This document shows, in pieces, positions 8,872-17,035 of a stretch of DNA of 64,000 nucleotides. The DNA is from UBA6168 sp041163745 (lineage in GTDB: Bacteria > Bacteroidota > Bacteroidia > Chitinophagales > Saprospiraceae). Made by a program: the position numbers and the translations under genes. The stretch is from contig JBEAQU010000068.1 in the NCBI GenBank assembly GCA_041163745.1, positions 1 through 64,000 of the forward strand, given 5' to 3'. How positions within the stretch are numbered: position 1 is the stretch's first letter; the number at the start of each line of letters is the position of its first letter. A model generated the notes under the pieces. The model was not told the origin of the DNA, searched no databases, and was given only the letters and a program-made list of their open reading frames with translations.

Positions 8872-9666
8872 ATGTCGACAATCCCCACGATGGCGGAGAT
8901 GGCGGCCGAAGGACGGCAGCCGGAAGTCTTGTTCTGGGTCGGCTGCGCCGGCAGTTACGACGACCGGGCCCAACGGGTGACGAAAGCCTTTGCCAAGCTT
9001 TTGCTCCGGGCAGGCGTGTCCTTCGCCATCCTGGGCCAGGAGGAGGCCTGTACCGGCGACCCGGCCCGGCGGGCGGGCAACGAGTTCCTGTTCCAGTTGT
9101 TGGCCCAACAGAACGTGGCGGTGCTGAACGGCTACGGGATACGCCGGATAGTGACCGCCTGTCCGCATTGTTTCAACACCTTGCGCAACGAATATCCAGC
9201 CTTGGGCGGAATGTACGAGGTCCTGCACCACACCCAGTTCCTGCAGACGCTGCTATCGGAGGGCAGGCTGCGGGTGGAGGGCGGTACCTACAAAGGGCGC
9301 CGCATCACCCTGCACGACCCCTGCTACCTGGGGCGCGGCAACGGCGAATACGAGGCACCCCGTGCGCTCATCCAGGCTTTGGATGCGGAATTGGTGGAGA
9401 TGAAACGCTGCCGCAGCAACAGCCTGTGCTGCGGGGCCGGCGGGGCCCAGATGTGGAAGGAGGAGGAAGCGGGCCGGCGCCGCATCAACGACGAGCGGTC
9501 GGAAGAGGCCTTGGGCACCGGTGCCGAAGTCCTGGCCGTGGGTTGTCCTTTCTGCATGACGATGCTGACGGACGGGGTGACCGCCCGCGGCGGCCAATCG
9601 GAACTGCCTGTGTACGACCTTTCCGAGCTCATCCTGAACAACCTGGCGGAGGGCGGGGAGCATTGA
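8872..9666 (+). CDS. Cysteine-rich (CCG domain) Fe-S/redox protein
   Basis: This protein of 264 residues is built from two cysteine-rich domains of the DUF224/CCG type found in heterodisulfide reductase HdrB, GlpC and LutA. The second repeat is complete: DPCYLGRG (about 144-151), LCCGAGG (about 183-189) and GCPFCMTM (about 224-231). The first repeat is looser, with VGCAGSYDD, ACTGD and ACPHC. These domains bind an Fe-S cluster or handle electron transfer to disulfides. Homologues in Bacteroidota usually sit beside a ferredoxin-type partner, but here the next gene, 12 nt downstream, is a sensor kinase. A link between redox state and signalling is possible but unproven. Confidence 0.85.
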   Translation: MSTIPTMAEMAAEGRQPEVLFWVGCAGSYDDRAQRVTKAFAKLLLRAGVSFAILGQEEACTGDPARRAGNEFLFQLLAQQNVAVLNGYGIRRIVTACPHCFNTLRNEYPALGGMYEVLHHTQFLQTLLSEGRLRVEGGTYKGRRITLHDPCYLGRGNGEYEAPRALIQALDAELVEMKRCRSNSLCCGAGGAQMWKEEEAGRRRINDERSEEALGTGAEVLAVGCPFCMTMLTDGVTARGGQSELPVYDLSELILNNLAEGGEH

Positions 9667-9678
9667 GACCATCACACC

Positions 9679-11013
9679 ATGAAGATACGCGACCGCCTGG
9701 CCCTGGTCCTGACAATCACCTCTTTCCTCGTGGTGACGGGACTGGGCATTTTCATCAACGTCTTCACGGCTCGCTTCCACAAGCATGAGTTCTTTTCGCG
9801 GCTGGCGGAGCGTGTGCAGCTAACCGAACAGATTTTCCTGGAGCCGAACCAACAGGTTTCCCAGGCTGTCCGGGAAAACTTCCTCCACACCCTGGACGAG
9901 GAGAAGGAGTACGTCATCGAACTGACCGAAAGCGGACAGGATTCGCTGGACAAGCTCTTTTATCCGGGCATTTCCCGGCAGCTGCTACTGGACAGTACCG
10001 TCCAATTCTGGCAGGGCACGCGACAGGGGCTGGGCAAACGCTACTTCCTGCCGAAGGGAGAATTCGCCGTCGTGGTGACGGCGGTGGACAAGTTCGGCCA
10101 ATCCAAGCTGCTGCACCTTCGTCGTATCCTGTCGATAGGTGTCGTGGTTTGTGTGGCCATCCTGGTGTCCGTCAGCTGGATTTTTGCCGGCAGGCTGCTC
10201 CAGCCGCTGGAGAGAAAGATACTCAAGGCCCGGCACATATCCGCCGACCGCCTGGATCTCCGACTGGAAACCGGGTCGGGGAAGGATGAGATCGGGCAGC
10301 TGGCCATCGCCTTCAACCACATGCTGGACCGGCTGCAGGCCAGCTTCCTGGCTCAGAAGCATTTTGTAAGCAATGCCAGCCATGAAATTCTGAACCCCCT
10401 GACGGCCATCATCGGGGAAGCGGAACTGACCCTGGAAAAACAAAGGACGGTGGAAGCGTATGAAGACACCCTTCGCGTCGTTGCCTCCGAAGCGGAACGA
10501 CTGAAGGTGCTTACCCGGCAACTGTTGGCCTTGGCGAAGGCGGAATCCTTGGCCAGCCTTCCGCAACCGGAACCGGAGCACCTCGACCTCTGTCTCCTGG
10601 AAGTGCTGGAGAAATTCCCGCTGCAGCGGATCCGGCTGTCCCTGCCGCCGGCCGGGACGGACCTGACCGTCCTCGCCAACCGGCATCTCCTGCATACGGC
10701 CTTGGTGAATGTCATCGACAACGCCCTCAAGTATTCCGGTGAGGACATGGTGTCCGTCTCCATCGGCATACGTCGGAAAGCGCTCGACCTGACCGTCCGG
10801 GACCGGGGCATCGGCATCCCGGCACCCGACCTGGCCAACATCTACATCCCGATGCACCGCGCCCGGAACGCCCGGAACATCCGTGGTCACGGCATCGGGC
10901 TTCCCCTGGCCAAAAAAATCATCCAGCTGCACGAAGGAAGCATCGCCGTGGAATCCCGTCCGGGAGAAGGGACGACGGTGGTCGTATCCCTCCCGAGGAT
11001 GTCACCGGCATGA
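9679..11013 (+). CDS. HAMP-containing sensor histidine kinase
   Basis: This is a 444-residue inner-membrane kinase. One membrane segment lies at about 7-29, a periplasmic loop at about 30-147 and a second segment at about 150-170. A HAMP linker is at about 171-225. The dimerisation and phosphoacceptor helix has H235 in NASHEILNPLTAI, followed by the ATPase domain with NVIDNALKYS (N box), DRGIGIPAPD (G1) and GHGIGLPLAKKI (G2). It follows the CCG-protein gene by 12 nt and converges with an OmpR-type regulator 39 nt away, its likely partner. The sensed signal cannot be read from the loop. Confidence 0.92.
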   Translation: MKIRDRLALVLTITSFLVVTGLGIFINVFTARFHKHEFFSRLAERVQLTEQIFLEPNQQVSQAVRENFLHTLDEEKEYVIELTESGQDSLDKLFYPGISRQLLLDSTVQFWQGTRQGLGKRYFLPKGEFAVVVTAVDKFGQSKLLHLRRILSIGVVVCVAILVSVSWIFAGRLLQPLERKILKARHISADRLDLRLETGSGKDEIGQLAIAFNHMLDRLQASFLAQKHFVSNASHEILNPLTAIIGEAELTLEKQRTVEAYEDTLRVVASEAERLKVLTRQLLALAKAESLASLPQPEPEHLDLCLLEVLEKFPLQRIRLSLPPAGTDLTVLANRHLLHTALVNVIDNALKYSGEDMVSVSIGIRRKALDLTVRDRGIGIPAPDLANIYIPMHRARNARNIRGHGIGLPLAKKIIQLHEGSIAVESRPGEGTTVVVSLPRMSPA

Positions 11014-11052
11014 ATGCCTGGGCCACAGGCCGAATGCGGGGACAGTGCGTCT

Positions 11053-11733
11053 TCAGGATTTCACCATGTAGCCCATCCCGACGACGGTTTGGATCAGCTT
11101 GTTTTCAAAAGGCTTGTCGATTTTGTTGCGAAGGTAGTTCATGTATACGTCCACCACATTGGTACCGATGTCGAATTGAATATCCCAGACATGCTCCAGG
11201 ATGTCCATGCGGCTGACGACTTTGTTCTGGTTGCGGACCAAGTACTCCAGCAGGAAGAACTCCCGGGGTGTCAGGCGGATTTCCTTGCCGCCCCTTCGGA
11301 CCAGCTTCATGTCCAGGTCCACTTCCAGGTCCTGCAGGAAAAGCCGGTTCGCCTGTACCGGCACGAACTGGTGGGAACGACGGGACAAAGCCCTTATCCG
11401 TGCCAGCAGCTCCTTGAACTTGAAAGGCTTTCCGAGGTAATCGTCCGCTCCTGCGTCCAGACCGGTCACGACATCCTCGGTGGTACTCAGGGCGGTCAGC
11501 ATCAGGACTGGGCAGCTGGCCTGCCGTTCCCGACGCAACGTTTCACAGAACTCCAATCCGTCGATTCCCGGCAGAATCAGGTCGAGCACCACCAGGTCGA
11601 AAGGCTGGCGCTGCATCCAGTCCAGTCCGCTCTCTCCATCGAAGGCTTGTGTGACGGAATAACCGTTCTCCTCCAGTCCTTTCCGGATGAAATTCGAAAT
11701 GGCAGGTTCGTCTTCGACTACCAGGATATGCAT
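11053..11733 (-). CDS. OmpR/PhoB-family response regulator
   Basis: This protein of 226 residues starts with a receiver domain (about 1-118) in which the acidic pocket is E7-D8 and the phosphoacceptor is D51 in VVLDLILPGIDG. The conserved Lys lies in GKPF (about 101). The C-terminal winged helix (about 130-226) shows the family signature RLTPREFFLLEYLV and VVDVYMNYLRNKID. It should bind tandem 11-bp direct repeats, and an exact pair of 11-mers lies in its own upstream region at 11816-11837. A -7 box is 19 nt upstream of the ATG. The convergent histidine kinase is the probable partner. The longer frame upstream of this ATG is not coding. Confidence 0.93.
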   Translation of the reverse strand: MHILVVEDEPAISNFIRKGLEENGYSVTQAFDGESGLDWMQRQPFDLVVLDLILPGIDGLEFCETLRRERQASCPVLMLTALSTTEDVVTGLDAGADDYLGKPFKFKELLARIRALSRRSHQFVPVQANRLFLQDLEVDLDMKLVRRGGKEIRLTPREFFLLEYLVRNQNKVVSRMDILEHVWDIQFDIGTNVVDVYMNYLRNKIDKPFENKLIQTVVGMGYMVKS

Positions 11734-11751
11734 CGCTCGTCGTTTTGAAGG

Positions 11752-11759
11752 CAAAAATA
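11752..11759 (-). promoter_or_regulatory. Candidate -7 box for the response regulator gene
   Basis: On the minus strand the bases are TATTTTTG, an exact fit to TAnnTTTG, and they end 19 nt before the ATG at 11733. No good -33 box is present, which would suit a promoter that depends on an activator. Confidence 0.5.
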
Positions 11760-11815
11760 GCCAGACCGCCGCATTGCACACCATCCTTTCGGGCTGCAAA
11801 TCCGCCGCCGACCAG

Positions 11816-11837
11816 CAATCTAATGACAATCTAATGA
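11816..11837. promoter_or_regulatory. Tandem 11-bp direct repeat, probable OmpR/PhoB-type operator
   Basis: The 11-mer CAATCTAATGA occurs twice back to back. Tandem half-sites with an 11-bp period are the hallmark of OmpR/PhoB-family binding. The site lies in the divergent region between the response regulator (ATG at 11733) and the SulP carrier (ATG at 11966), about 57 nt upstream of the regulator's -7 box. It could serve both genes. Confidence 0.5.
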
Positions 11838-11965
11838 GGATTTGTAACAGGTCTGCCGTGGCCGAGCGAATTTTGTCAGGAGGGTTGGCATTTGAATCGC
11901 TACAGAACAGATGCCAGCATGCCATGGCTATCCTGTCAGGCAGCCACCCAAAGTTGACTTCAGCC

Positions 11966-13621
11966 ATGACCAACCGACCAGCCGAACAACCTGTTTCCCT
12001 CCGTGGAGGTCTATTCAGCCAGATGAAGCACGACCTACCTGCCAGTCTCGTAGTGTTCCTGGTTGCGACACCCCTGTGTCTGGGCATCGCGCTGGCTTCC
12101 GGTGCGCCCTTGTTCTCCGGCATCATCGCAGGCGTGATCGGCGGTTTGGTGGTGGGTGGCCTGAGCGGGTCGCCGCTCGGCGTCAGCGGCCCTGCCGCCG
12201 GATTGGCGGTCATCGTTCTGCAGGCCATCGCCACCCTGGGCTCCTGGGAGGCCTTCCTGCTCAGCGTCGTGCTGGCGGGGCTGATCCAGTTGGTCCTGGG
12301 ATACCTGCGGGCCGGCATCATAGGATATTATTTTCCCTCCTCCGTCATCAAGGGCATGCTGACCGGCATCGGACTGATCATCATACTGAAGCAGATTCCG
12401 CATGCGGTGGGTTATGATGCGGTGCCGGAGGGGATCTACGAATTCCGGCAGGCGGATACGCAGAACACGTTCTCCGAGCTGTCGAACATGCTGTCCTATC
12501 TCCATCCGGGCGCCGTCCTGATCACTTTGGTTTCGTTGGGTATCCTGCTGCTGTGGGAACGTCCGTTCATCAAACGGCAGAAGGTGTTCACCTGGATCCA
12601 GGGCCCCTTGGTGGCGGTGATCGCCGGCATTGTGCTGAACCAATTTTTTTCAACCGCCGTTCCCTCGCTGGCCGTGGTGCAGGAGCACCTGGTGAGCATC
12701 CCGGTTCCGGAAGGGTTCCGTGGGCTGCTCGAGCTGTTCACTTTTCCTGACTTCGGCCAGCTGCTGAATCCGGTGGTATGGACGACCGCCTTCACCATGG
12801 CGGTCGTCGCCAGCCTGGAGACGCTCCTCTGTGTGGAGGCCACCGACAAACTGGATCCGTTCCGGCGGGTGACACCGGCCAGCCGCGAGCTCAAGGCGCA
12901 GGGTATCGGCAACATGCTGTCCGGCCTTGTGGGCGGTTTGCCGGTCACACAGGTCATCGTCCGCAGTTCCGCGAACATCCAGAGCGGCGGTCGTACCAAG
13001 GCGTCCGCCATCCTGCACGGTGCCTGGCTGCTGGTGGCGGCCCTGGCCATTCCTTCCGTGCTCAACCTTATCCCCCTGGCCACCCTGGCCGCCATCCTGC
13101 TGGTGGTCGGATACAAATTGGCCAAGCCATCCATTTTCAAACAGATGTATTTGCTGGGCAAATACCAGTACATACCTTTTTTCGCCACGGTAGTCGGCAT
13201 TCTGCTGACGGATTTGCTGGTCGGCATCGGCATCGGGATGTCCATCGCCATTTTCTTCATTCTGCTTAACAATCTGCGTAACCCCTATTTCCTGATGGAA
13301 GAGACCCATGATGACAATGGAGACACCCTCACGCTCCGGCTTTCGGAAGACGTTTCTTTCCTAAACCGGGCCATCATCATGAAGACGCTCGACACCATCC
13401 CGCCGCATACCAAAGTGCTGATAGACGCCAGCAAATCCGTCAACATCGACTACGATGTGTACGAAATCATACGGGAATTCGAGGAACGGGCGCTACAACA
13501 GGACATCGAGCTGAAAGTCCGCGGTCTCGCCCTCCGCCAACGCAACGATGGTCCCGAACAGGTCCTGAAGGTAATGGCGGAACGAAAGGAAAAGAAAAAC
13601 GAGCCGACATCCGTCGGATGA
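11966..13621 (+). CDS. SulP-family anion (probably bicarbonate) transporter
   Basis: This inner-membrane carrier has 551 residues. It shows the SulP core with paired seven-helix repeats, for example PASLVVFLVATPLCLGIALA at the start of helix 1 and GLVGGLPVTQVIVRSSANIQSGG in the second half. The C-terminal tail (about 455-540) resembles a STAS-like domain, with LIDASKSVNIDYDVYEIIREF. A beta-carbonic anhydrase gene follows 69 nt downstream, the usual pairing in bacteria that take up bicarbonate, so bicarbonate is the best guess; sulfate remains possible. The ATG at 11966 is preferred over an upstream frame that overlaps the divergent regulator gene. An OmpR-type operator candidate lies upstream. 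Confidence 0.9.
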   Translation: MTNRPAEQPVSLRGGLFSQMKHDLPASLVVFLVATPLCLGIALASGAPLFSGIIAGVIGGLVVGGLSGSPLGVSGPAAGLAVIVLQAIATLGSWEAFLLSVVLAGLIQLVLGYLRAGIIGYYFPSSVIKGMLTGIGLIIILKQIPHAVGYDAVPEGIYEFRQADTQNTFSELSNMLSYLHPGAVLITLVSLGILLLWERPFIKRQKVFTWIQGPLVAVIAGIVLNQFFSTAVPSLAVVQEHLVSIPVPEGFRGLLELFTFPDFGQLLNPVVWTTAFTMAVVASLETLLCVEATDKLDPFRRVTPASRELKAQGIGNMLSGLVGGLPVTQVIVRSSANIQSGGRTKASAILHGAWLLVAALAIPSVLNLIPLATLAAILLVVGYKLAKPSIFKQMYLLGKYQYIPFFATVVGILLTDLLVGIGIGMSIAIFFILLNNLRNPYFLMEETHDDNGDTLTLRLSEDVSFLNRAIIMKTLDTIPPHTKVLIDASKSVNIDYDVYEIIREFEERALQQDIELKVRGLALRQRNDGPEQVLKVMAERKEKKNEPTSVG

Positions 13622-13690
13622 TGTCTGCGCGCGGTTTCCGCATGAGCGCAAAGTTTTCAGGGAAACCGGATTTTGACAAAATACAAGTGA

Positions 13691-14365
13691 ATGACCATGC
13701 GTACGCAAACGAAAGAATCGCAACGCCAGCTAGTTCCGAAAAAGGCACTGGAAATTCTGATGGAAGGAAACAGCCGTTTCGTCAACAACCTGCGCTTCAA
13801 CCGCAATCTGTTGCAACAGGTGAACGAGACTTCGGACGGGCAATATCCTTTCGCCATCATCCTGAGTTGCATCGACTCCCGGACTTCCGCGGAACTGATT
13901 TTCGACCAAGGTCTGGGCGATATCTTTTCGGTCCGTATCGCAGGCAACGTCCTCAATGAGGATATCCTGGGCAGCATGGAATTCGCCTGTCAGGTAGCGG
14001 GTTCCTGCCTGGTCATGGTGCTGGGCCACACCAAGTGCGGCGCCGTCAAGGGGGCTTGTGCGGCCGTCGAGATGGGACACCTGACCGGCTTGCTGGACAA
14101 GGTCCGCCCGTCCGTCGAACGCATCCGGGAACAAACCGATGGCAACGACGACCTCGCGGAACTGGTGGAATCCGTCGCAGCGGACAATGTACTGCGGCAA
14201 GTGGACCAGGTGCTGGAACAGAGCACCGTCCTCCGGCATCTTTACCATGAATCGAAAATCGGTGTGGTGGGTGCCATGTACAGCGTCGAGACAGGAGAGG
14301 TCAATATCATCAAGGAACGCTTCCACGAAAGGAACCCGCATTCCGCCGATGCCCGTCAATCCTGA
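13691..14365 (+). CDS. Beta-class carbonic anhydrase
   Basis: This zinc enzyme of 224 residues interconverts CO2 and bicarbonate in the cytoplasm. Zinc ligands are C60 (in SCIDSR, with the D62-R64 dyad), H113 and C116 (in LGHTKCGAVKG). The length and the spacing of the motifs are normal for the family. It lies 69 nt downstream of the SulP carrier and probably shares its transcript. The pair would import bicarbonate and keep it balanced with CO2, for carboxylases or for pH control. A good terminator follows. An in-frame ATG at 13697 is an alternative start. Confidence 0.95.
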   Translation: MTMRTQTKESQRQLVPKKALEILMEGNSRFVNNLRFNRNLLQQVNETSDGQYPFAIILSCIDSRTSAELIFDQGLGDIFSVRIAGNVLNEDILGSMEFACQVAGSCLVMVLGHTKCGAVKGACAAVEMGHLTGLLDKVRPSVERIREQTDGNDDLAELVESVAADNVLRQVDQVLEQSTVLRHLYHESKIGVVGAMYSVETGEVNIIKERFHERNPHSADARQS

Positions 14366-14438
14366 GTGCTTTCGGCGCCGGCCGGCGCCGCTGAAGAATT
14401 CTGTTCGTTTTTTTATCATTAAAGTTGGTCTTTGCAAG

Positions 14439-14465
14439 CGCCACCGCCCGGTGGCGTTTGTTTTT
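14439..14465 (+). terminator. Rho-independent terminator after the SulP/carbonic anhydrase pair
   Basis: CGCCACCG (14439-14446) pairs perfectly with CGGTGGCG (14449-14456), and TTTGTTTTT follows. It lies 74 nt beyond the carbonic anhydrase stop. Confidence 0.8.
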
Positions 14466-14595
14466 CAGCCCTCTGCCATCCATGCGACGGCTGCGTCGTT
14501 TTCTGCGGATTCCGATGCGCATGGTCGGACAGGACTTTCCCGGGAGGGCAACCTAAATTGGGGAGAAGTTGTTATGGTTTCGAAAAATTAAAGGT

Positions 14596-15075
14596 ATGAA
14601 TACATTATCCGCGCTTCCCCCTCATGCCAGGGTATGGATTTACCAATCGGACCGTCCCTTCTCACACCAGGAGGCAGCCCGTTTGGAAGAGGCGCTCCTT
14701 CGGTTCGTGGCGCAATGGACCAGCCACCAGCGGCAACTGTCCGCCTGCGGGGAACTGCATCACCGGCAGTTCATCATCCTGGCAGTGGACGAGGACCAGG
14801 CCGGCGCCAGCGGATGCTCCATTGACAGGAGTGTCCGTTTCCTGCACGAAGTCGAGGAAGCCTTCGGGGTTTCCCTCTTCGACCGGATGCGGTTCGCCTG
14901 GTGGGACGATGGGACGGTCCGTACCGCCGACAGCCAGGCCTTCGCAGACCTGTACCGGGGGGGCGGGGTCGGCCCTGACACTTTGGTATTTGACAACCTC
15001 GTCAAGACCCGGGGCGAATGGACGGACGGCTGGCTGAAACCCCTTGCCAAAAGCTGGCATCGCCGTTTCGTGTGA
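14596..15075 (+). CDS. Conserved Bacteroidota protein of unknown function
   Basis: This protein of 159 residues has no signal peptide or membrane segment. The opening RVWIYQSDRPFSHQEAARLE and the central QLSACGELHHRQFIILAVDE and CSIDRSVRFLHEVE strings fit a small family in Bacteroidota that I recall as often mislabelled ABC transporter ATPase; no Walker motif is present. The role is unknown. The ATG at 14596 is preferred to an upstream in-frame ATG because the conserved region begins right after it. It stands alone between the carbonic anhydrase terminator and the DUF1080 gene. Confidence 0.7.
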   Translation: MNTLSALPPHARVWIYQSDRPFSHQEAARLEEALLRFVAQWTSHQRQLSACGELHHRQFIILAVDEDQAGASGCSIDRSVRFLHEVEEAFGVSLFDRMRFAWWDDGTVRTADSQAFADLYRGGGVGPDTLVFDNLVKTRGEWTDGWLKPLAKSWHRRFV

Positions 15076-15277
15076 ATTCATGGCAAGCCTTCCCGAGCCG
15101 ATCCGCTGACACGCGTTTCTCCTCACCGTCCCGGTCTGTGTTGCGCGGGCGATGAAAATATGCCGCATATTCCCTATCATTGTCCGAAAGGCAGTCCGGG
15201 CTCCGCTGCATGGCGGCTAACACCGGCCGGGCTCAGGGCGCCGTTTCCTTTCACACCCTTTAAAATTCGACGACGAC

Positions 15278-16039
15278 ATGGTACAGAGACTGATTCTCCC
15301 GGTGATGCTGCTCATATGCTGGCAGCAAGCGTCCCTTTTCTCACAGGTGGCGGACCAGCAGGCAACCGAAAAATGGAAACCGCAGTTCACGGAAGCCTGG
15401 GAACCGGAACCACGGGTGGTAAGCCCCGGCATCGGCACGGCACCGCCTTCCGATGCCATCGTCCTGTTCGACGGCAGCAGCACCGATGCCTGGCAGCATG
15501 CGGACGGCTCCTCCGTCAAGTGGACGGTATCCGACGGGGCGATGACCGTGGCCAAGGGAGCCGGTGGGATTTCCACCCGACAAGCCTTCGGAGACTGCCA
15601 GCTCCACCTGGAATGGCAGGCGCCCGCCCTTGTGAAAGGGGAAGGGCAAGGCCGCGGCAACAGCGGGGTTTTCCTGCAGGAACGCTATGAGGTGCAGGTA
15701 CTCGACAGCTACCGCAACCGAACCTATTCCAACGGACAGGCGGCCTCGGTCTACAAGCAGTCGATTCCGCTGGTGAATGCCTGCCGCCCGCCCGGTGAGT
15801 GGCAGACCTATGACATCCTTTACACGGCACCGCGTTTCAATGCCGACGGTATGGTCGTCCAGCCAGCCCGTGTGACAGTATTGCATAACGGCATCCTCGT
15901 GCAAAACAACTTCGAAATAAAAGGCGCTTCCGAATACATCGGTCTCCCCCAGTATCAGCCGCACGGGAAGGCGCCGCTGTCGCTGCAGGATCACGGGGAC
16001 CTGGTCAGCTACCGGAACATCTGGATCCGGGAACTGTAG
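15278..16039 (+). CDS. Secreted DUF1080 (3-keto-disaccharide hydrolase-like) protein
   Basis: This protein of 253 residues starts with a signal peptide (about 1-22). The concanavalin-like jelly-roll of the DUF1080 family is clear from IVLFDGSSTDAWQHADG, FGDCQLHLEWQAP, GRGNSGVFLQERYEVQVLDS and PGEWQTYDILYTAPRF. Some members hydrolyse 3-keto-glycosides. Others are only carbohydrate-binding, so the exact activity here is open. The expected place is the periplasm or cell surface. It is a single-gene unit followed by about 1 kb of repeat-rich DNA. Confidence 0.88.
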   Translation: MVQRLILPVMLLICWQQASLFSQVADQQATEKWKPQFTEAWEPEPRVVSPGIGTAPPSDAIVLFDGSSTDAWQHADGSSVKWTVSDGAMTVAKGAGGISTRQAFGDCQLHLEWQAPALVKGEGQGRGNSGVFLQERYEVQVLDSYRNRTYSNGQAASVYKQSIPLVNACRPPGEWQTYDILYTAPRFNADGMVVQPARVTVLHNGILVQNNFEIKGASEYIGLPQYQPHGKAPLSLQDHGDLVSYRNIWIREL

Positions 16040-16374
16040 TCGGTCCTTTCCGGTGCTCTGCGCCCGGGAGAGCCCCCTGCCTCCCCCGGCGCAGACCATA
16101 TTGCCGTGCTTCCCGGCTGACAGGAGGCAGGGCGTTTTCACGTCGTTTGCTTGCTTCCCCGGGGCAGCGGCACAGGCCATTTGACTTGCGCCCGCTGTCC
16201 TCTCTGGAAAACACCAGGGTGTTCATGGAAATCCTGGATAACCCGCTCCTCCTACCCGACAATTTCGGCTGCAAGAAATCGGGATGCCCTTTCCCCATCG
16301 GAACGAGAGACCTTCCGTACAAAGCCTCCACAGCGTCCCTGCACATGGCGGTGCCTTCGTTCCCTACCATCCGG

Positions 16375-16530
16375 CCTCTCCCTGCGAAGCGGGGAGCAAA
16401 ATCCCACTAATAAAAAGACGAATAATTACGCAATCCACTTGCTATCAAAAAATTAAAAATTTAAAAAAATCCCTGTAACTAGCCTACTGCTAATAATTCG
16501 CGTGCCAGCAACACCGCGAAGCGGTGAAAA
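16375..16530 (+). repeat. Dispersed intergenic repeat, copy B1 (AT-rich module only)
   Basis: The copy runs from a GCGAAGCGGGGAGCA hairpin through AATAAAAAGACGAATAATT, CGCAATCCACTTGCTATCAA, ATCCCTGTAACTAGCCTA and AATTCGCGTGCCAGC to a second hairpin ACCGCGAAGCGGT (16512-16524). It matches the copy at 43455-43712 read on the other strand nearly base for base. Module Y, the second part of the full unit, is missing. Confidence 0.8.
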
Positions 16531-16571
16531 GATCGCATCAATCCAGCAGAAATGACCCAACCCACCATCAC

Positions 16572-16838
16572 CTTTCCCGCTATGCGGGGAGGAAAATTCC
16601 GTTAATAAAAAGGCGAGGCACCATGCAAAATCCTCCCGATCAAAAAATAGAAAGAAAGAAAAAATCCCTGTAATTAGCCTAACTCTCTAAATTCGCGTAC
16701 CAGCTTTCCCGCCAAGCGGGCATAAAAATCCACTTCCAACGAATCCGCCATTTCATCACCACCTCGGCCGCGACATCGCACGCCAACCCTCCTCCATGCG
16801 GAAGCGACCATTTGAGTTGCTCCCGTTACGCCCGATTT
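16572..16838 (+). repeat. Dispersed intergenic repeat, copy B2 (both modules)
   Basis: This nearly complete unit has hairpin CCCGCTATGCGGGG, the AT-rich module with ATCCCTGTAATTAGCCTAA and AATTCGCGTACCAGC, and hairpin CCCGCCAAGCGGG. Module Y follows with CCACTTCCAACGAATCCGCC and CTCGGCCGCGACATCGC. It lies directly after copy B1 in the same orientation, in the gap between the DUF1080 gene and the large metallopeptidase gene. Confidence 0.8.
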
Positions 16839-17035
16839 TTCTTGATTGCCTGATGGAAAGGACCTGGTGGGTATTCACTCGTCTTTTCCACGACAAGGAT
16901 TGGCAGCCTGTCCAGAAAGACCTGTGACGACCGGCGCGGCAAATAAGATACGGAACGGATGTACGTCCATCCTGCTGTTGCACCGTCGCCACCAAGCCGA
17001 CGATACGGTCATTGCCGCCGGCCCCTCCGTATGTT

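Noticed and set aside
16375..16838. Regularly spaced GC palindromes that could suggest a CRISPR array
   Set aside because: The palindromes are short and unequally spaced, the DNA between them is itself repeated elsewhere in the window, and there is no cas gene.
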